Positions 40,408-50,509 of a stretch of DNA of 64,000 bases are shown piece by piece. Position 1 is the stretch's first letter. Every line of letters starts with the position of its first letter. The notes beneath the pieces are model-generated. The model was not told where the DNA came from. It saw nothing but the letters and a program-made list of their open reading frames with translations, and did no database searches. Made by a program: the position numbers and the translations under genes. Source of the DNA: Rhabdaerophilum sp. SD176 (lineage in GTDB: Bacteria > Pseudomonadota > Alphaproteobacteria > Rhizobiales > Beijerinckiaceae); contig NZ_JARJNS010000001.1 of the NCBI RefSeq assembly GCF_030143245.1, forward strand, positions 186,001 through 250,000, given 5' to 3'.

Positions 40408-41796
40408 ATGACATCTGCCGCCTCCCATCTTGCGATCATTCTCGCCGCCGGCGAGGGCACGAGGATGAAATCGGCGCAGCCCAAAGTGCTGCACGAAGTC
40501 GCCGGCCTCAGTCTTGTCGGCCATGCGATCCGCAGCGCGCAGGCCGCCGGGATGAGCCATCTGGCGGTAGTGATCGGGCCGGACCGGCCGGATGTCGCCC
40601 GCGAGGTCGCCCTGCTCGCGCCCGATGCCACGGTTCTGGAACAACGCGAACGGCGGGGCACGGCGCATGCCGTCCTGCAGGCCGAAGCACTGATCACGAA
40701 GGGCCATGCCGCCGTGCTTGTGCAGTTCGGCGATACGCCGCTCATCCGCGCGGAAACCCTCCGCGCGCTGGCGGAAGCGGTCACGACCGGCGGAAACGCG
40801 CTGGCTGTCCTTGGCTTCGAGGCAAAGGACCCGACCGGCTATGGCCGCCTCCTGATGGGGCCGGATGGCATCGAAGCGATCCGCGAACACAAGGATGCGA
40901 GCGAGGAGCAGCGCCGCATCACGCTCTGCAATGGCGGTCTGATGGCGTTGCGCGGCGATATCGCCCTCTCGCTGCTCAAGGCTGTGAAGGCCGAGAATGC
41001 CCAGAACGAATACTACCTGCCGGATTGCGTCGGCCTGGCGCGGGCGGCGGGAGAGCGCGTAGCCCTGGTCGAGGTGGCCGAGGAGGAGGCGCTGGGGGTG
41101 AATGACCGCGTCCAGCTGGCCGCCTGCGAGCGCGTCATCCAGCACCGCCTGCGCGAACAACATCTCCGCAACGGCGTGACCATGATCGCGCCCGAAACCG
41201 TATTCCTGTCGCTCGATACCGAACTCGGCCGCGATGTCCTTGTCGAGCCGAATGTGGTGTTCGGCCCCGGCGTGGCGGTGGGCGAGGGGGCGGTGATCCA
41301 TGCTTTCAGCCATCTCGAAGGGGCCAGTGTCGGTGCGAAGGCAACCATCGGCCCCTATGCACGGCTGCGCCCTGGCACCCGCATCGGCGCGAAGGCAAAG
41401 ATCGGCAATTTCGTCGAGATCAAGAATGCCGAACTCGGCGAAGGCGCCAAGGCCAGCCATCTGACCTATCTCGGCGACGCCAGAATCGGCGCCGAGACGA
41501 ATATCGGTGCCGGCACCATCACCTGCAATTACGACGGCTTCCTCAAATTCGAGACCGTGATCGGCGCCAACGCGTTCATCGGGTCGAATTCGGCCCTCGT
41601 GGCCCCGGTGACGATCGGTGACGGCGCTTTCGTCGGCTCCGGCTCGGTGATCACGGAGAACGTTCCCGCCAATGCGCTGGCACTGGCGCGCGGCCACCAG
41701 GCGGTGAAGGCGGGCTGGGCCGATGCCTTCCGTGCCCGGCCGGAAAATATCGAGAAGGCCCGCAAGGACGCCGCGAAAAAGGACGGCGGCGCCTGA
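40408..41796 (+). CDS. glmU: Bifunctional N-acetylglucosamine-1-phosphate uridyltransferase / glucosamine-1-phosphate acetyltransferase
   Basis: GlmU makes UDP-GlcNAc, the precursor of peptidoglycan and lipid A. The 462-residue protein has the uridyltransferase domain (AIILAAGEGTRMKS...PKVLHEVAG, LVQFGDTPLI) and the left-handed beta-helix acetyltransferase domain with hexapeptide repeats (GAKATIGPYARLRPG, KIGNFVEIKNAELGEG, GAGTITCNYDG). I prefer the ATG at 40408, with GAGGG seven bases upstream, though an in-frame ATG at 40393 adds five residues. glmS, which feeds the same pathway, follows 125 bases downstream. Confidence 0.97.
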   Translation: MTSAASHLAIILAAGEGTRMKSAQPKVLHEVAGLSLVGHAIRSAQAAGMSHLAVVIGPDRPDVAREVALLAPDATVLEQRERRGTAHAVLQAEALITKGHAAVLVQFGDTPLIRAETLRALAEAVTTGGNALAVLGFEAKDPTGYGRLLMGPDGIEAIREHKDASEEQRRITLCNGGLMALRGDIALSLLKAVKAENAQNEYYLPDCVGLARAAGERVALVEVAEEEALGVNDRVQLAACERVIQHRLREQHLRNGVTMIAPETVFLSLDTELGRDVLVEPNVVFGPGVAVGEGAVIHAFSHLEGASVGAKATIGPYARLRPGTRIGAKAKIGNFVEIKNAELGEGAKASHLTYLGDARIGAETNIGAGTITCNYDGFLKFETVIGANAFIGSNSALVAPVTIGDGAFVGSGSVITENVPANALALARGHQAVKAGWADAFRARPENIEKARKDAAKKDGGA

Positions 41797-41921
41797 AGCC
41801 GCCCGGCCACGGCATGCGGCTTGCGTGGGAGCCGGTCACAAACGGTTTCGCAAGTTGATTTGTGCCAAATAGGCCCGGCTGGCATCCATCCGGCGACAGG
41901 AATCGGAACAGGAAGAACGAA

Positions 41922-43748
41922 ATGTGTGGCATTGTCGGAATTCTGGGACAGGAACCGGTGGCCTTCCAGCTGGTCGATGCCTTGAAGCGGCTCGAATATC
42001 GCGGCTATGATTCGGCCGGGATCGCCACGATCGAAGGCGGGCAGATCGTCCGCACCCGCGCCGAGGGCAAGCTCCGCAATCTCGAAGCGAAGCTGCGCGA
42101 GACGCCGCAGCAGGGCCTTGTCGGCATCGGCCATACCCGCTGGGCCACCCATGGCCGCCCGACCGAGAACAACGCCCATCCGCATGCGACCGGCCACCTT
42201 GCCGTTGTCCATAACGGCATCATCGAGAATTTCCGCGAGTTGCGCGAGGAGCTGATCGCTTCCGGTGCGGAATTCGTCACGCAAACCGATACCGAAGTCG
42301 TGGCCCATCTCGTCACCCGCTTCATGAAGCAGGGCCAGTCCCCGCGCGAGGCGGTGGCCGCGGCGCTGCCGATGCTCCACGGCGCCTTCGCGCTCGGCTT
42401 CCTGTTTACCGGCGAGGACAACCTGCTGATCGGCGCCCGCCGGGGCGCTCCGCTCGCTATCGGCTATGGCCAGGGCGAGATGTATCTCGGCTCGGATGCA
42501 CTGGCGCTTGCCCCCTTCACCGATACGCTGTCCTATCTCGATGAGGGCGACTGGGCAGTCCTGACGCGTGAAGGCGCGCAGGTCTACGACGAGAGCAACC
42601 GCCCGGTGAAGCGGAAGATCCAGAAGAGCCAGGCCGGCGCCTTCCTCGTCGACAAGGGCAACCATCGCCATTTCATGCTCAAGGAAATCTACGAGCAGCC
42701 GGAAGTGGTGGGCCGCACGCTCGCGCATTATGTCGACATGAGCGCCGCCAGCGTGAAGCTTCCCTTCGATCTGCCCTTCGACTGGGCGAAGATTGGCCGG
42801 CTCTCGATTTCGGCCTGCGGCACGGCCTATCTCGCCGGCCATATCGCGAAATACTGGTTCGAGCGCATCGCGCGCCTGCCGGTCGAACTCGATATCGCTT
42901 CGGAATTCCGCTACCGCGATGCCCCGATGACGCCGGGTGACGTGATGATCGTCATTTCGCAATCCGGCGAGACGGCCGACACGCTGGCCACGCTCCGTTA
43001 TGCCAAGGGCTGCGGCAACAAGATCCTTTCGATCGTCAATGTCCCGACCTCGACCATTGCCCGCGAGAGCGATGTCGTCGCGCCCACTTTGGCCGGGCCG
43101 GAAATCGGCGTCGCCTCGACAAAGGCTTTCACCTGCCAGCTCACCGTGCTGGCCAGCCTCGCCATCGCGGCGGGCCGCGCACGCGGCGCCATCGATGCGA
43201 AGCGCGAGGCGGAACTCGTCAACCAGCTCATCGCTCTGCCGGGCCTGATCGCCGAGGCCCTGCGCCACGAAGAGCCGATCGAGCATCTCGCCCGCGATCT
43301 CGCCAAGGCGACGGATGTCCTCTATCTCGGCCGCGGCACCTCCTTCCCGCTGGCCCTGGAAGGCGCGCTGAAGCTCAAGGAAATCAGCTATATCCATGCC
43401 GAGGGCTATGCGGCCGGCGAACTGAAGCACGGCCCGATCGCGCTGATCGACGAAATCCTGCCGGTCATCGTCATCGCGCCGCAGGACCATTGGTTCGAGA
43501 AAACCGTCTCGAACATCCAGGAGGTTGCGGCGCGCGGCGGCGAGATCGTGCTGATCGGCCCGAAGGGCGTCGGCGCGGCGGCCGCCATCCGCACCATGGC
43601 CGAGATCGAGATGGCCCCGATGGCACCGGATTTCGCGGCCATCGCCTATGCGGTGCCGGTGCAGCTGATCGCCTACCATACCGCCGTGGTCATGGGGAAA
43701 GATGTCGACCAGCCGCGGAATCTGGCGAAAAGCGTAACGGTGGAGTGA
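41922..43748 (+). CDS. glmS: Glutamine--fructose-6-phosphate aminotransferase (isomerizing)
   Basis: GlmS makes glucosamine-6-phosphate from fructose-6-phosphate and glutamine. The 608-residue protein starts with Met-Cys, so processing exposes the nucleophile Cys1 in CGIVGILG. It has the glutaminase motifs HTRWATHG and HNGIIENF, and two SIS domains (SACGTAYLAGHIAKYW, ISQSGETADTLATLR, EGYAAGELKHGPIALI). The ATG at 41922 overlaps no other gene. A VOC-family gene starts one base inside its stop. Confidence 0.98.
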   Translation: MCGIVGILGQEPVAFQLVDALKRLEYRGYDSAGIATIEGGQIVRTRAEGKLRNLEAKLRETPQQGLVGIGHTRWATHGRPTENNAHPHATGHLAVVHNGIIENFRELREELIASGAEFVTQTDTEVVAHLVTRFMKQGQSPREAVAAALPMLHGAFALGFLFTGEDNLLIGARRGAPLAIGYGQGEMYLGSDALALAPFTDTLSYLDEGDWAVLTREGAQVYDESNRPVKRKIQKSQAGAFLVDKGNHRHFMLKEIYEQPEVVGRTLAHYVDMSAASVKLPFDLPFDWAKIGRLSISACGTAYLAGHIAKYWFERIARLPVELDIASEFRYRDAPMTPGDVMIVISQSGETADTLATLRYAKGCGNKILSIVNVPTSTIARESDVVAPTLAGPEIGVASTKAFTCQLTVLASLAIAAGRARGAIDAKREAELVNQLIALPGLIAEALRHEEPIEHLARDLAKATDVLYLGRGTSFPLALEGALKLKEISYIHAEGYAAGELKHGPIALIDEILPVIVIAPQDHWFEKTVSNIQEVAARGGEIVLIGPKGVGAAAAIRTMAEIEMAPMAPDFAAIAYAVPVQLIAYHTAVVMGKDVDQPRNLAKSVTVE

Positions 43749-44182
43749 TGGATGACACGGCGCTTGCGACAGCCTCGGGCCCTCAAATCGGCCGGACTCT
43801 GACGCCTTTCGGGGTCAACCTGCTGGTTCGCGATGGCAAGCGCACGGCGACCTTCCTGACCGAAGTCCTTGGCTTCACGCAGATCCGGCTGGGCGATGGC
43901 TATGGCCTGTTCCGGCTGGGCGCAATCCTGATCCAGATCCACGAAGATGCCGCCTATGCCGGCCATCCCCTGCCTTCCTTGCTTCCCGAGGCGGGGGCGC
44001 GAGGAGGTGGTGTCGAACTGCGCCTTTTCGAATGCGATCCGGATGACGCCGAAGAGCGGGCTCGCGCGCGCGGTGACATGGTGTTGAGGGAAACACTCGA
44101 CCGGCCGCATGGTTTGCGGGAATGCTTCATTCTCGATCCGGACGGCTATTGCTGGGTGCCATCGAGGCGGCTGCCCGCATGA
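43748..44182 (+). CDS. VOC-family (glyoxalase/bleomycin resistance fold) protein
   Basis: The 144-residue protein has the vicinal oxygen chelate fold: GVNLLVRDGKRTATFLTEVL, GLFRLGAILIQIHEDA and the C-terminal ECFILDPDGYCWVP with the last metal-ligand-type position. Substrate and metal are unknown. Its ATG overlaps the glmS stop (TGATG), so translation is coupled and a role near glmS is suggested but not shown. The stop codon lies in the terminator stem that follows. Confidence 0.8.
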   Translation: MDDTALATASGPQIGRTLTPFGVNLLVRDGKRTATFLTEVLGFTQIRLGDGYGLFRLGAILIQIHEDAAYAGHPLPSLLPEAGARGGGVELRLFECDPDDAEERARARGDMVLRETLDRPHGLRECFILDPDGYCWVPSRRLPA

Positions 44183-44210
44183 AAAAGGCGCCTCGCGGCG
44201 CCTTTTTCAT
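44179..44210. terminator. Bidirectional Rho-independent terminator
   Basis: A perfect 14-bp stem (ATGAAAAAGGCGCC with GGCGCCTTTTTCAT) around TCGC has A-runs on one side and T-runs on the other. It can stop transcripts from either direction. Confidence 0.85.
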
Positions 44211-44298
44211 GTTTAGCATCACTGCATTCGCAACGTCGGATTCCGGATGCTGACCCTGCCGAAGCCCGAATGGGCGCCCGAGCTTATGCGAGGGAACC

Positions 44299-44317
44299 CG
44301 CGCGGCAACGCCGCGCG
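44299..44317. repeat. GC-rich hairpin repeat, first copy
   Basis: CGCGCGGC-AAC-GCCGCGCG is followed 41 bases later by a near-identical unit. Both are preceded by AACC on the plus strand. They sit in the 3' region of gltA, whose transcript reads through them. Confidence 0.7.
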
Positions 44318-44339
44318 AGAAAAACCACCCCTGCAACCC

Positions 44340-44356
44340 GCGCGGCAGCGCCGCGC
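44340..44356. repeat. GC-rich hairpin repeat, second copy
   Basis: GCGCGGC-AGC-GCCGCGC shares the flank AACCC on the left and a similar right flank (AAGAAA against GAGAAA) with the first copy. It begins 18 bases past the stop of gltA on the minus strand. On that strand the second unit is followed by GGGTTGCAGGGG and not by a T-run. Confidence 0.7.
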
Positions 44357-44373
44357 AAGAAATAAACCAACCC

Positions 44374-45666
44374 TTACCGCCGCTGTGCCATCGGGGTGTA
44401 GTCGCGGGCCGGTTCGCCGATATAGAGCTGGCGCGGGCGGCCGATACGCTGGCTCGGATCCTCGATCATTTCCTTCCACTGCGCGATCCAGCCGACGGTG
44501 CGGGCCAGCGCGAACAGCACGGTGAACATGTCGGTCGGGAAGCCCATCGCCTTCAGCGTGATGCCCGAATAGAAGTCGATGTTCGGATAGAGCTTCTTCT
44601 CGATGAAATAGCTGTCCGACAGCGCGATGCGCTCGAGTTCCACCGCCACGTCGAGCAGCGGATCGTCCTTGATCCCGAGTTCGTTCAGCACCTCATGGCA
44701 GGTCTTCTGCATGATCTTGGCGCGCGGATCGTAGTTCTTGTAGACGCGGTGGCCGAAGCCCATCAGGCGGAACGGGTCGTTCTTGTCCTTCGCCTTGGCG
44801 ATGTATTTCGGGATATTGTCGACCGAACCGATTTCCTGCAGCATCTGCAAGGCGGCCTCGTTCGCGCCGCCATGGGCGGGGCCCCAGAGGCAGGCAATGC
44901 CGGCTGCGACGCACGCGAAGGGGTTGGCACCCGACGAGCCGGCGAGGCGGACCGTCGAGGTTGAGGCATTCTGCTCATGATCGGCATGGAGGATGAAGAT
45001 CCGGTCCAGCGCGCGGCTCAGCACCGGGTTGACCTTGTATTCCTCGCACGGCACCGCGAAGCACATCCGCAGGAAGTTCGAGGTGTAGTCGAGATCGTTC
45101 TTCGGATAGACGAAGGGTTGACCGATCGAGTATTTGAACGCCATCGAGGCCAAGGTCGGCATCTTGGCGATCATGCGCATCGAGGCGACCATGCGCTGGT
45201 AGGGGTCGGAGATGTCGGTCGAGTCGTGATAGAACGCCGAGAGCGCGCCGACCGAGGCCACCATCACCGCCATCGGGTGGGCATCGCGACGGAAGCCCTG
45301 GAAAAACCGCATCATCTGTTCATGCACCATCGTGTGGCGCGTGACGCGGTAATCGAAATCCGACTTCTGGGTCGGTGTCGGCAGCTCCCCGTACAGCAGC
45401 AGGTAGCAGGTCTCGAGGAAATCGCCATGCTCGGCGAGCTGTTCGATCGGGTAGCCGCGATAGAGCAGCACGCCCTCGTCACCGTCGATATAGGTGATTT
45501 TCGATTCGCAGGAGGCAGTCGAGGTGAAGCCCGGATCATAGGTGAACATGCCGGTCTGGCCGTAGAGCTTGCCGATATCGACAACGGCCGGCCCGATCGA
45601 CCCTTCTTTCACCGGAAGATCGACGACCTGATCGCCTACTTTCAGCGTTGTCATATGCGCGGTCAT
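44374..45666 (-). CDS. gltA: Citrate synthase
   Basis: Citrate synthase condenses acetyl-CoA and oxaloacetate at the entry to the TCA cycle. The 430-residue protein is the hexameric type II form of Gram-negative bacteria, with the N-terminal [19 protein letters not shown], the catalytic His motif [27 protein letters not shown] and [15 protein letters not shown] chose the ATG at 45666 with GAGGAG upstream. gltX lies 198 bases upstream in the same orientation. Confidence 0.97.
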   Translation of the reverse strand: MTAHMTTLKVGDQVVDLPVKEGSIGPAVVDIGKLYGQTGMFTYDPGFTSTASCESKITYIDGDEGVLLYRGYPIEQLAEHGDFLETCYLLLYGELPTPTQKSDFDYRVTRHTMVHEQMMRFFQGFRRDAHPMAVMVASVGALSAFYHDSTDISDPYQRMVASMRMIAKMPTLASMAFKYSIGQPFVYPKNDLDYTSNFLRMCFAVPCEEYKVNPVLSRALDRIFILHADHEQNASTSTVRLAGSSGANPFACVAAGIACLWGPAHGGANEAALQMLQEIGSVDNIPKYIAKAKDKNDPFRLMGFGHRVYKNYDPRAKIMQKTCHEVLNELGIKDDPLLDVAVELERIALSDSYFIEKKLYPNIDFYSGITLKAMGFPTDMFTVLFALARTVGWIAQWKEMIEDPSQRIGRPRQLYIGEPARDYTPMAQRR

Positions 45667-45844
45667 GGCAAACTCCTCTAGCGCTTGGGTGCGCCTGGCC
45701 CCCCCGCCAGCAGCACCGCCGCGGCTCCGCGTGTTGCAGTGCCGCATGGTCGAGCGTTTCCGTAGCTTAACATCCGTTCAGGTTCAAGTTGGGCTTCCGG
45801 CCAATATGACCGGCTGCCGAGCAAGAACCGGGTCAGGAAATCCG

Positions 45845-45862
45845 GAAAAAACCGCCGGTTTT
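45845..45862 (-). terminator. Weak terminator-like hairpin at the end of gltX
   Basis: On the minus strand AAAACC-GGC-GGTTTT is followed by TTCC. The stem is short and AT-rich, so it is at best a weak terminator. Confidence 0.3.
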
Positions 45863-45863
45863 C

Positions 45864-47294
45864 CTAGGCTTGGTCGCGGATCCGGGCGAGGCTTTCCTCC
45901 CGGCCGATCACGGCGAAAACGTCAAAAATTCCCGGCGATGTTGAACGTCCGGTCAAGGCTGCACGCAAGGGTTGAGCCAGCATGCCCAACTTCTGCCCGG
46001 TCGCTTCCGATTCCGCGCGAACCGCCGCTTCCAGCGTCGCCGCATCCCATTGCGTCACGGCCTCGAGCCGGGGCAGGAGGGCTTTCAGCACCGCGCGCCC
46101 ACCTTTTTCGAGAATCTCGCGGGCCTTGTCGTCGAGCGGCAGCGGCCGGGCGGCATAGAGGAACTTCGCCCCGTCGATCAGCTCGACCAGCGTTTTCGCA
46201 CGTTCCTTCAGGCCCGGCATGGCCTCGAGCCATTTGGCACGCAGCCCGCCATCAAGCCGCGCCGCGATGTCCGCGCCGCTATCGATATGCGGGAGCACCT
46301 GCTCGATCGCTGCCATCAGCTCGGCATCCGGCGTATGGCGCATGTAATGGCCATTGATGTTTTCCAGCTTGGCGAAATCGAAGCGCGCCGGCGAGCGGCC
46401 GACATTCTTCAGGTCGAAGGCCGCGATCATCTCCTCTGTCGAGAAGATTTCCTGATCGCCGAAGCTCCAGCCCAGCCGGACGAGATAGTTGCGGAGCGCT
46501 GCAGGCAGGTAGCCAAGGGCCCGATAGGCATCGACACCCAGCGCGCCGTGGCGTTTGGAAAGCTTCGCGCCATCCGCCCCGTGAATCAGCGGGATATGCG
46601 CCATGGCCGGCACTTTCCAGCCATTGGCCTCGTAGATCTGCGTCTGGCGTGCGGCATTGGTCAGGTGGTCGTCGCCGCGGATCACATGCGTGACGGCCAT
46701 GTCATGATCATCCACGACCACGGCGAGCATGTAGGTCGGCGTGCCATCGGAACGCAGCAAGACGAGATCGTCGAGATTTTCGTTCGCCCAGGTGACGCGG
46801 CCCTGCACAAGATCCTCGACCACGGTTTCGCCGGTCTGCGGCGCTTTCAGCCGGATCACCGGCTTGAGGCCCTGCGCGGCGGCTTCCTGGCGGTCAGACT
46901 CGCTGCGGTCACGCCAGCGGCCATCATAGCGCATCGGCTTGCCCTGCGCCTTGGCTTCCTCGCGCATCGCCTCGAGCTCTTCCGGCGTCGCATAACAATG
47001 ATAGGCCTTGCCCTTCGCCAGCATGTCCTCGGCCACCTCGCGATGGCGGGCGGCGCGGGCGAACTGGTAGACGACATCGCCATCCCAGGTCAGGCCCAGC
47101 CAGTGAAGGCCGTCAAGAATGGCGTCGATCGCTTCCTTCGTGGAGCGGGCGCGGTCGGTATCCTCGATCCGGAGCAGCATCTTGCCCCCGAGCTTCTTCG
47201 CCAGCAGCCAGTTGAACAGGGCCGTGCGACCGCCGCCGATATGGAGAAAACCGGTCGGCGAGGGGGCGAAGCGGGTGACGATCGGATCGGGCAT
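45864..47294 (-). CDS. gltX: Glutamyl-tRNA synthetase
   Basis: GltX charges tRNA-Glu. The 476-residue protein has the class I HIGH-type motif [19 protein letters not shown] at the N-terminus and the KMSKS motif KLSKRHGA near residue 245, with the C-terminal anticodon-binding helices. I set the start at 47294 where the conserved [13 protein letters not shown] begins; in-frame ATGs at 47306 and 47327 are possible and none has a clear ribosome binding site. It is divergent from comEC. Confidence 0.95.
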   Translation of the reverse strand: MPDPIVTRFAPSPTGFLHIGGGRTALFNWLLAKKLGGKMLLRIEDTDRARSTKEAIDAILDGLHWLGLTWDGDVVYQFARAARHREVAEDMLAKGKAYHCYATPEELEAMREEAKAQGKPMRYDGRWRDRSESDRQEAAAQGLKPVIRLKAPQTGETVVEDLVQGRVTWANENLDDLVLLRSDGTPTYMLAVVVDDHDMAVTHVIRGDDHLTNAARQTQIYEANGWKVPAMAHIPLIHGADGAKLSKRHGALGVDAYRALGYLPAALRNYLVRLGWSFGDQEIFSTEEMIAAFDLKNVGRSPARFDFAKLENINGHYMRHTPDAELMAAIEQVLPHIDSGADIAARLDGGLRAKWLEAMPGLKERAKTLVELIDGAKFLYAARPLPLDDKAREILEKGGRAVLKALLPRLEAVTQWDAATLEAAVRAESEATGQKLGMLAQPLRAALTGRSTSPGIFDVFAVIGREESLARIRDQA

Positions 47295-47454
47295 GCGGGG
47301 AACCATCAAACGGGAGGCAGGCACCATTGCGGTGGCCGGAACGGGGCTCTAGCATGGGGGCAAGCTGGACGGAAAGCCCTATGCCGCCGCCAAACCAAAA
47401 GAAGCCGCCCAACGGCTCGCTGCACAGCGTCGGAACACCTCCGGAGCGGGGCCG

Positions 47455-49740
47455 ATGACGCCCCGTGTCACCGCGCGGCCGGCTGTGCTGCCGGCCGGCC
47501 CGGCTCCGCTGGCGCTGCCGACATGGTCGCGCCTCCCGGCCATCCTCTCGCATTGCCTCGCGCAGGAGGCCAGCCGGCGAACCGGCTTTCTCTGGTTTCC
47601 CGTCGCCTATGGCGTGGGCATCCTTGCCTATTTCAGCCTGCCGGCCGAGCCTTCGCCCTGGGCCGCGCCGATCCTTGCTACCCTGCTCACCGTGCTGGCG
47701 GGCCTTGCCGGGGGCGGGCGGCGCTGGTTCACCCTGCTGGCGCTCATGGCCAGCCTCGGCATGATGGCAGGCAGCCTCCGCACGGCCCTCGTGGCCGCGC
47801 CGGTCGCCAGCCGGGCGCTCATTGCAGACGTGCAGGGCCATATCGAGACCATCGAGTTCACGCCGCAGCGCAGCCGCATCCTGCTGCGCGTCCACAAGGT
47901 GGAAGGCCTCGCACCGGCGGAGACACCCTATCGTGTGAAGATCGGCCTGCCGGGCCAGCTCGCCTTGCCAACCGGCTCTGCCGTAACGCTCCGGGCCAGC
48001 CTTGCCCCGCCGGCCGGTGCGGCGCTGCCGGGCGGGTTCGATTTCCGCCGCGAGGCCTTTTTTCGCGGCATCGGGGCCATCGGCTTTGCCATCGGGCCGG
48101 TGCGCCCCTGGGCCGAGGCGCCGCCACCCCCGGCCATGCTGGCCCGGCTCGCCCAGCTCGACGAGGCCCGCAACCTGCTCACAAGGCGGATCGCGGGGAT
48201 CATCGAGGGACCAGCCGGGGCTGTTACCGCCGCCCTCGTTACCGGCAAGCGTGGGCTTATCCCCGACGAAGCAAATGACGCACTGCGCCTCTCCGGCCTC
48301 TACCATATCGTTTCGATTTCCGGCCTCCATATGGTGCTCGCCGCCGGCGTGCTGTTCTGGTCCATCCGGGCGGGGCTCGCCCTTTCGACACGGCTCGCCC
48401 TGCGCTGGCCGATCCGCAAGATGGCGGCCCTCGGCGCCATGCTGGGCGCGACGGCCTACTGCCTCTTTGCCGGCTCGGAAGTCGCGACCATCCGCTCGCT
48501 CGTGATGACGCTGGTCATGCTGGGCGCGATCCTGCTCGACCGGCCAGCCCTCGCGATGCGCAATCTCGCCCTCTCGGCCCTGCTGGTGCTGACCTTCCAG
48601 CCCGAGGCCCTGCTCGGGCCGTCTTTCCAGATGTCCTATGCCGCCGTAGCCGCGCTGATTGCCGCGCAGGGGCTGTGGCGGCCCGGCCGGCCCGAAACGG
48701 AAGGCGAGAACCGCCTCTTCGCCGGCTGGCCTCGCCGGATCCTCGCTGCCTTCGCCGGCATCGTCATCACCACGATCGTGGCCAGCCTGGCGACAGCGCC
48801 GTTCGCCGCCTACCATTTCTATCGGGTGAACCCATTCGGCCTGATCGGCAATGCCCTCGGCATTCCGCTCGTTTCGCTTGTTGTCATGCCAGCCGCAGTG
48901 GCCGGGAGCCTGCTCTATCCGTTCGGCCTCGACGAACCGGTCTGGCGGCTGATGGGCCACGGCATCCGGGGCGTCATGGCCGTGGCAGAGTGGGTTTCCG
49001 GATTCGACAAGGCCAGCCTGCCCGCACCCTTGATCCGCCATTCGCAGTTCGGCGCGCTGGTCCTTGCCATGGCGCTGCTGATCCTGCCGGTCAGCCGCCT
49101 GCGGGCGTTGGCGATCGGGCCCTTCGCGCTTTGGCTGGCTTCCCTCGCCATGCCCGCCCGGCCCGACCTGATCGTGCATGAGAATGGCCGGATCCTGCTG
49201 GCACGCGGGGAGGGCGGCGCTTACCGCGTTCTCGCCTTCGGTCCGTCGCCGGATTTCGTGCTCGGCCAATGGCTGCCGGCTTTGGGCGATCCACGCCTGC
49301 CCAAGGCGCCCGACCTGAAAAACGGCGTCCGGTGTGACAGGCTCGGCTGCACCCTGCGCCTTGCCGATGGCCGCTGGCTGGCTTTCCCGCAACGACCGGA
49401 AGCCCTTCGCGAGGATTGCGCCCGTGCCGATATCCTTGTCACGCCGCTCGAGAACCGGATCTGCCCGCCGGACCGCGTGCCCGTCGATGGCCGGACGCTC
49501 CGCCAGCAGGGCACGCTCTGGCTCTGGGCCAAGGCCAATGGCAGCTGGCGGATCGAAGGCACGCGCGCCGCACACCATCACCGGCCATGGCAGCGTCTGC
49601 CGGCGGAAAACGAAAACCGGCCGAAAACCGGAGCCGATAACGGGAAGGCCGGACCGGCGCCGGACCTTGATCGAGACGAGGGCCGGAACACCGAAATGCC
49701 GCCGTTCCGGCCTGAATTCAGTAGCGGCGAACCAGGCTGA
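47455..49740 (+). CDS. comEC: ComEC/Rec2-family membrane protein
   Basis: ComEC forms the inner-membrane channel for single-stranded DNA uptake in competent bacteria. The 761-residue protein has the DUF4131 region at about 100-260, then the competence domain with many membrane helices ([54 protein letters not shown]). The C-terminal third lacks the HxHxDH motif of the metallo-beta-lactamase domain seen in Bacillus ComEC, a form seen in other alphaproteobacteria. No other competence gene is in the window. Its last 23 bases overlap the end of lexA. Confidence 0.88.
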   Translation: MTPRVTARPAVLPAGPAPLALPTWSRLPAILSHCLAQEASRRTGFLWFPVAYGVGILAYFSLPAEPSPWAAPILATLLTVLAGLAGGGRRWFTLLALMASLGMMAGSLRTALVAAPVASRALIADVQGHIETIEFTPQRSRILLRVHKVEGLAPAETPYRVKIGLPGQLALPTGSAVTLRASLAPPAGAALPGGFDFRREAFFRGIGAIGFAIGPVRPWAEAPPPPAMLARLAQLDEARNLLTRRIAGIIEGPAGAVTAALVTGKRGLIPDEANDALRLSGLYHIVSISGLHMVLAAGVLFWSIRAGLALSTRLALRWPIRKMAALGAMLGATAYCLFAGSEVATIRSLVMTLVMLGAILLDRPALAMRNLALSALLVLTFQPEALLGPSFQMSYAAVAALIAAQGLWRPGRPETEGENRLFAGWPRRILAAFAGIVITTIVASLATAPFAAYHFYRVNPFGLIGNALGIPLVSLVVMPAAVAGSLLYPFGLDEPVWRLMGHGIRGVMAVAEWVSGFDKASLPAPLIRHSQFGALVLAMALLILPVSRLRALAIGPFALWLASLAMPARPDLIVHENGRILLARGEGGAYRVLAFGPSPDFVLGQWLPALGDPRLPKAPDLKNGVRCDRLGCTLRLADGRWLAFPQRPEALREDCARADILVTPLENRICPPDRVPVDGRTLRQQGTLWLWAKANGSWRIEGTRAAHHHRPWQRLPAENENRPKTGADNGKAGPAPDLDRDEGRNTEMPPFRPEFSSGEPG

Positions 49741-50422
49741 CGAGCTTGCCCTGCACGCGCACCCGGTCCGGCCCGAAGATCCGCGTCTCGTAATTCGGAT
49801 TGGCCGCCTCGAGCGCGATCGAGGCGCCCTTGCGGCGCAGGCGCTTCAGGGTGGCCTCCTCGTCATCGATCAGAGCCACCACGATATCGCCGGTATCGGC
49901 CGTATCCTGCTTGCGGATGATCACGAGATCACCGTCGAAAATGCCGGCTTCGATCATCGAATCCCCGCGGACTTCGAGCCCGTAATGCTCACCATGGCTG
50001 AGGAAGTCCGGCGAGACATCGACCGTATGGCTGCGGCTCTGGATGGCGGAGATCGGCGTGCCTGCAGCAATCCGGCCCATGACGGGAATGGCGACGGCGC
50101 GGCTGGGCTCCACAGGCTCCGGCGCGGCGGCGGACGGGCGCACCTTGCCGAGATGGCCCTCGATCACGCTGGGTGAAAAGCGCTGGCGCCCCGGCCTCGG
50201 CACATAGGCATCGGGAAGGCGGATGACCTCGAGCGCGCGCGCCCGGTTGGGCAGCCGCCGGATGAAGCCACGTTCCTCCAGCGCAAGGATCAGCCGGTGG
50301 ATCCCCGATTTCGAGCGCAGGTCGAGCGCTTCCTTCATCTCGTCGAAGGAGGGCGGAACCCCGTTCTCCGTCAGCCGTTCATGGATGAACCGCAACAGCT
50401 CGATCTGTTTCTTGGTGAGCAT
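49718..50422 (-). CDS. lexA: LexA repressor
   Basis: LexA represses SOS genes and cleaves itself when RecA is activated. The 234-residue protein has the N-terminal winged helix ([21 protein letters not shown]), the Ala-Gly cleavage bond in GRIAAGTPI, the catalytic Ser in [10 protein letters not shown] and the Lys in [10 protein letters not shown] chose the ATG at 50422, which starts [10 protein letters not shown]; an upstream in-frame start at 50455 adds 11 unlike residues. Its promoter carries three GTTC half-sites, so it is autoregulated. It is convergent with comEC. Confidence 0.97.
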   Translation of the reverse strand: MLTKKQIELLRFIHERLTENGVPPSFDEMKEALDLRSKSGIHRLILALEERGFIRRLPNRARALEVIRLPDAYVPRPGRQRFSPSVIEGHLGKVRPSAAAPEPVEPSRAVAIPVMGRIAAGTPISAIQSRSHTVDVSPDFLSHGEHYGLEVRGDSMIEAGIFDGDLVIIRKQDTADTGDIVVALIDDEEATLKRLRRKGASIALEAANPNYETRIFGPDRVRVQGKLVSLVRRY

Positions 50423-50466
50423 CGCACCTAACTCCCCGGGAATCACCCAAAACAAAGACAGAACAT

Positions 50467-50496
50467 TGATACCATGTTCAGCCGTTGTTCCGCAAC
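50467..50496 (-). promoter_or_regulatory. Putative promoter of lexA
   Basis: On the minus strand TTGCGG (50491-50496) and TATCAA (50467-50472) are 18 bases apart. The LexA half-sites overlap and flank the -35. Confidence 0.45.
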
Positions 50497-50502
50497 TGTT
50501 CG
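50477..50502 (-). promoter_or_regulatory. Double LexA (SOS) box of lexA, three GTTC half-sites
   Basis: GTTC occurs at 50477-50480, 50488-50491 and 50499-50502 with exactly seven bases between each, giving two overlapping SOS boxes on one face of the helix. The nearest end is 55 bases before the lexA start. Confidence 0.85.
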
Positions 50503-50509
50503 TCGGGCA

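Noticed and set aside
47113-49581. 822-codon open frame antisense to comEC and the start of gltX
   Set aside because: It spans two real genes on both strands and is rich in Arg, Gly, His and Gln without any motif.
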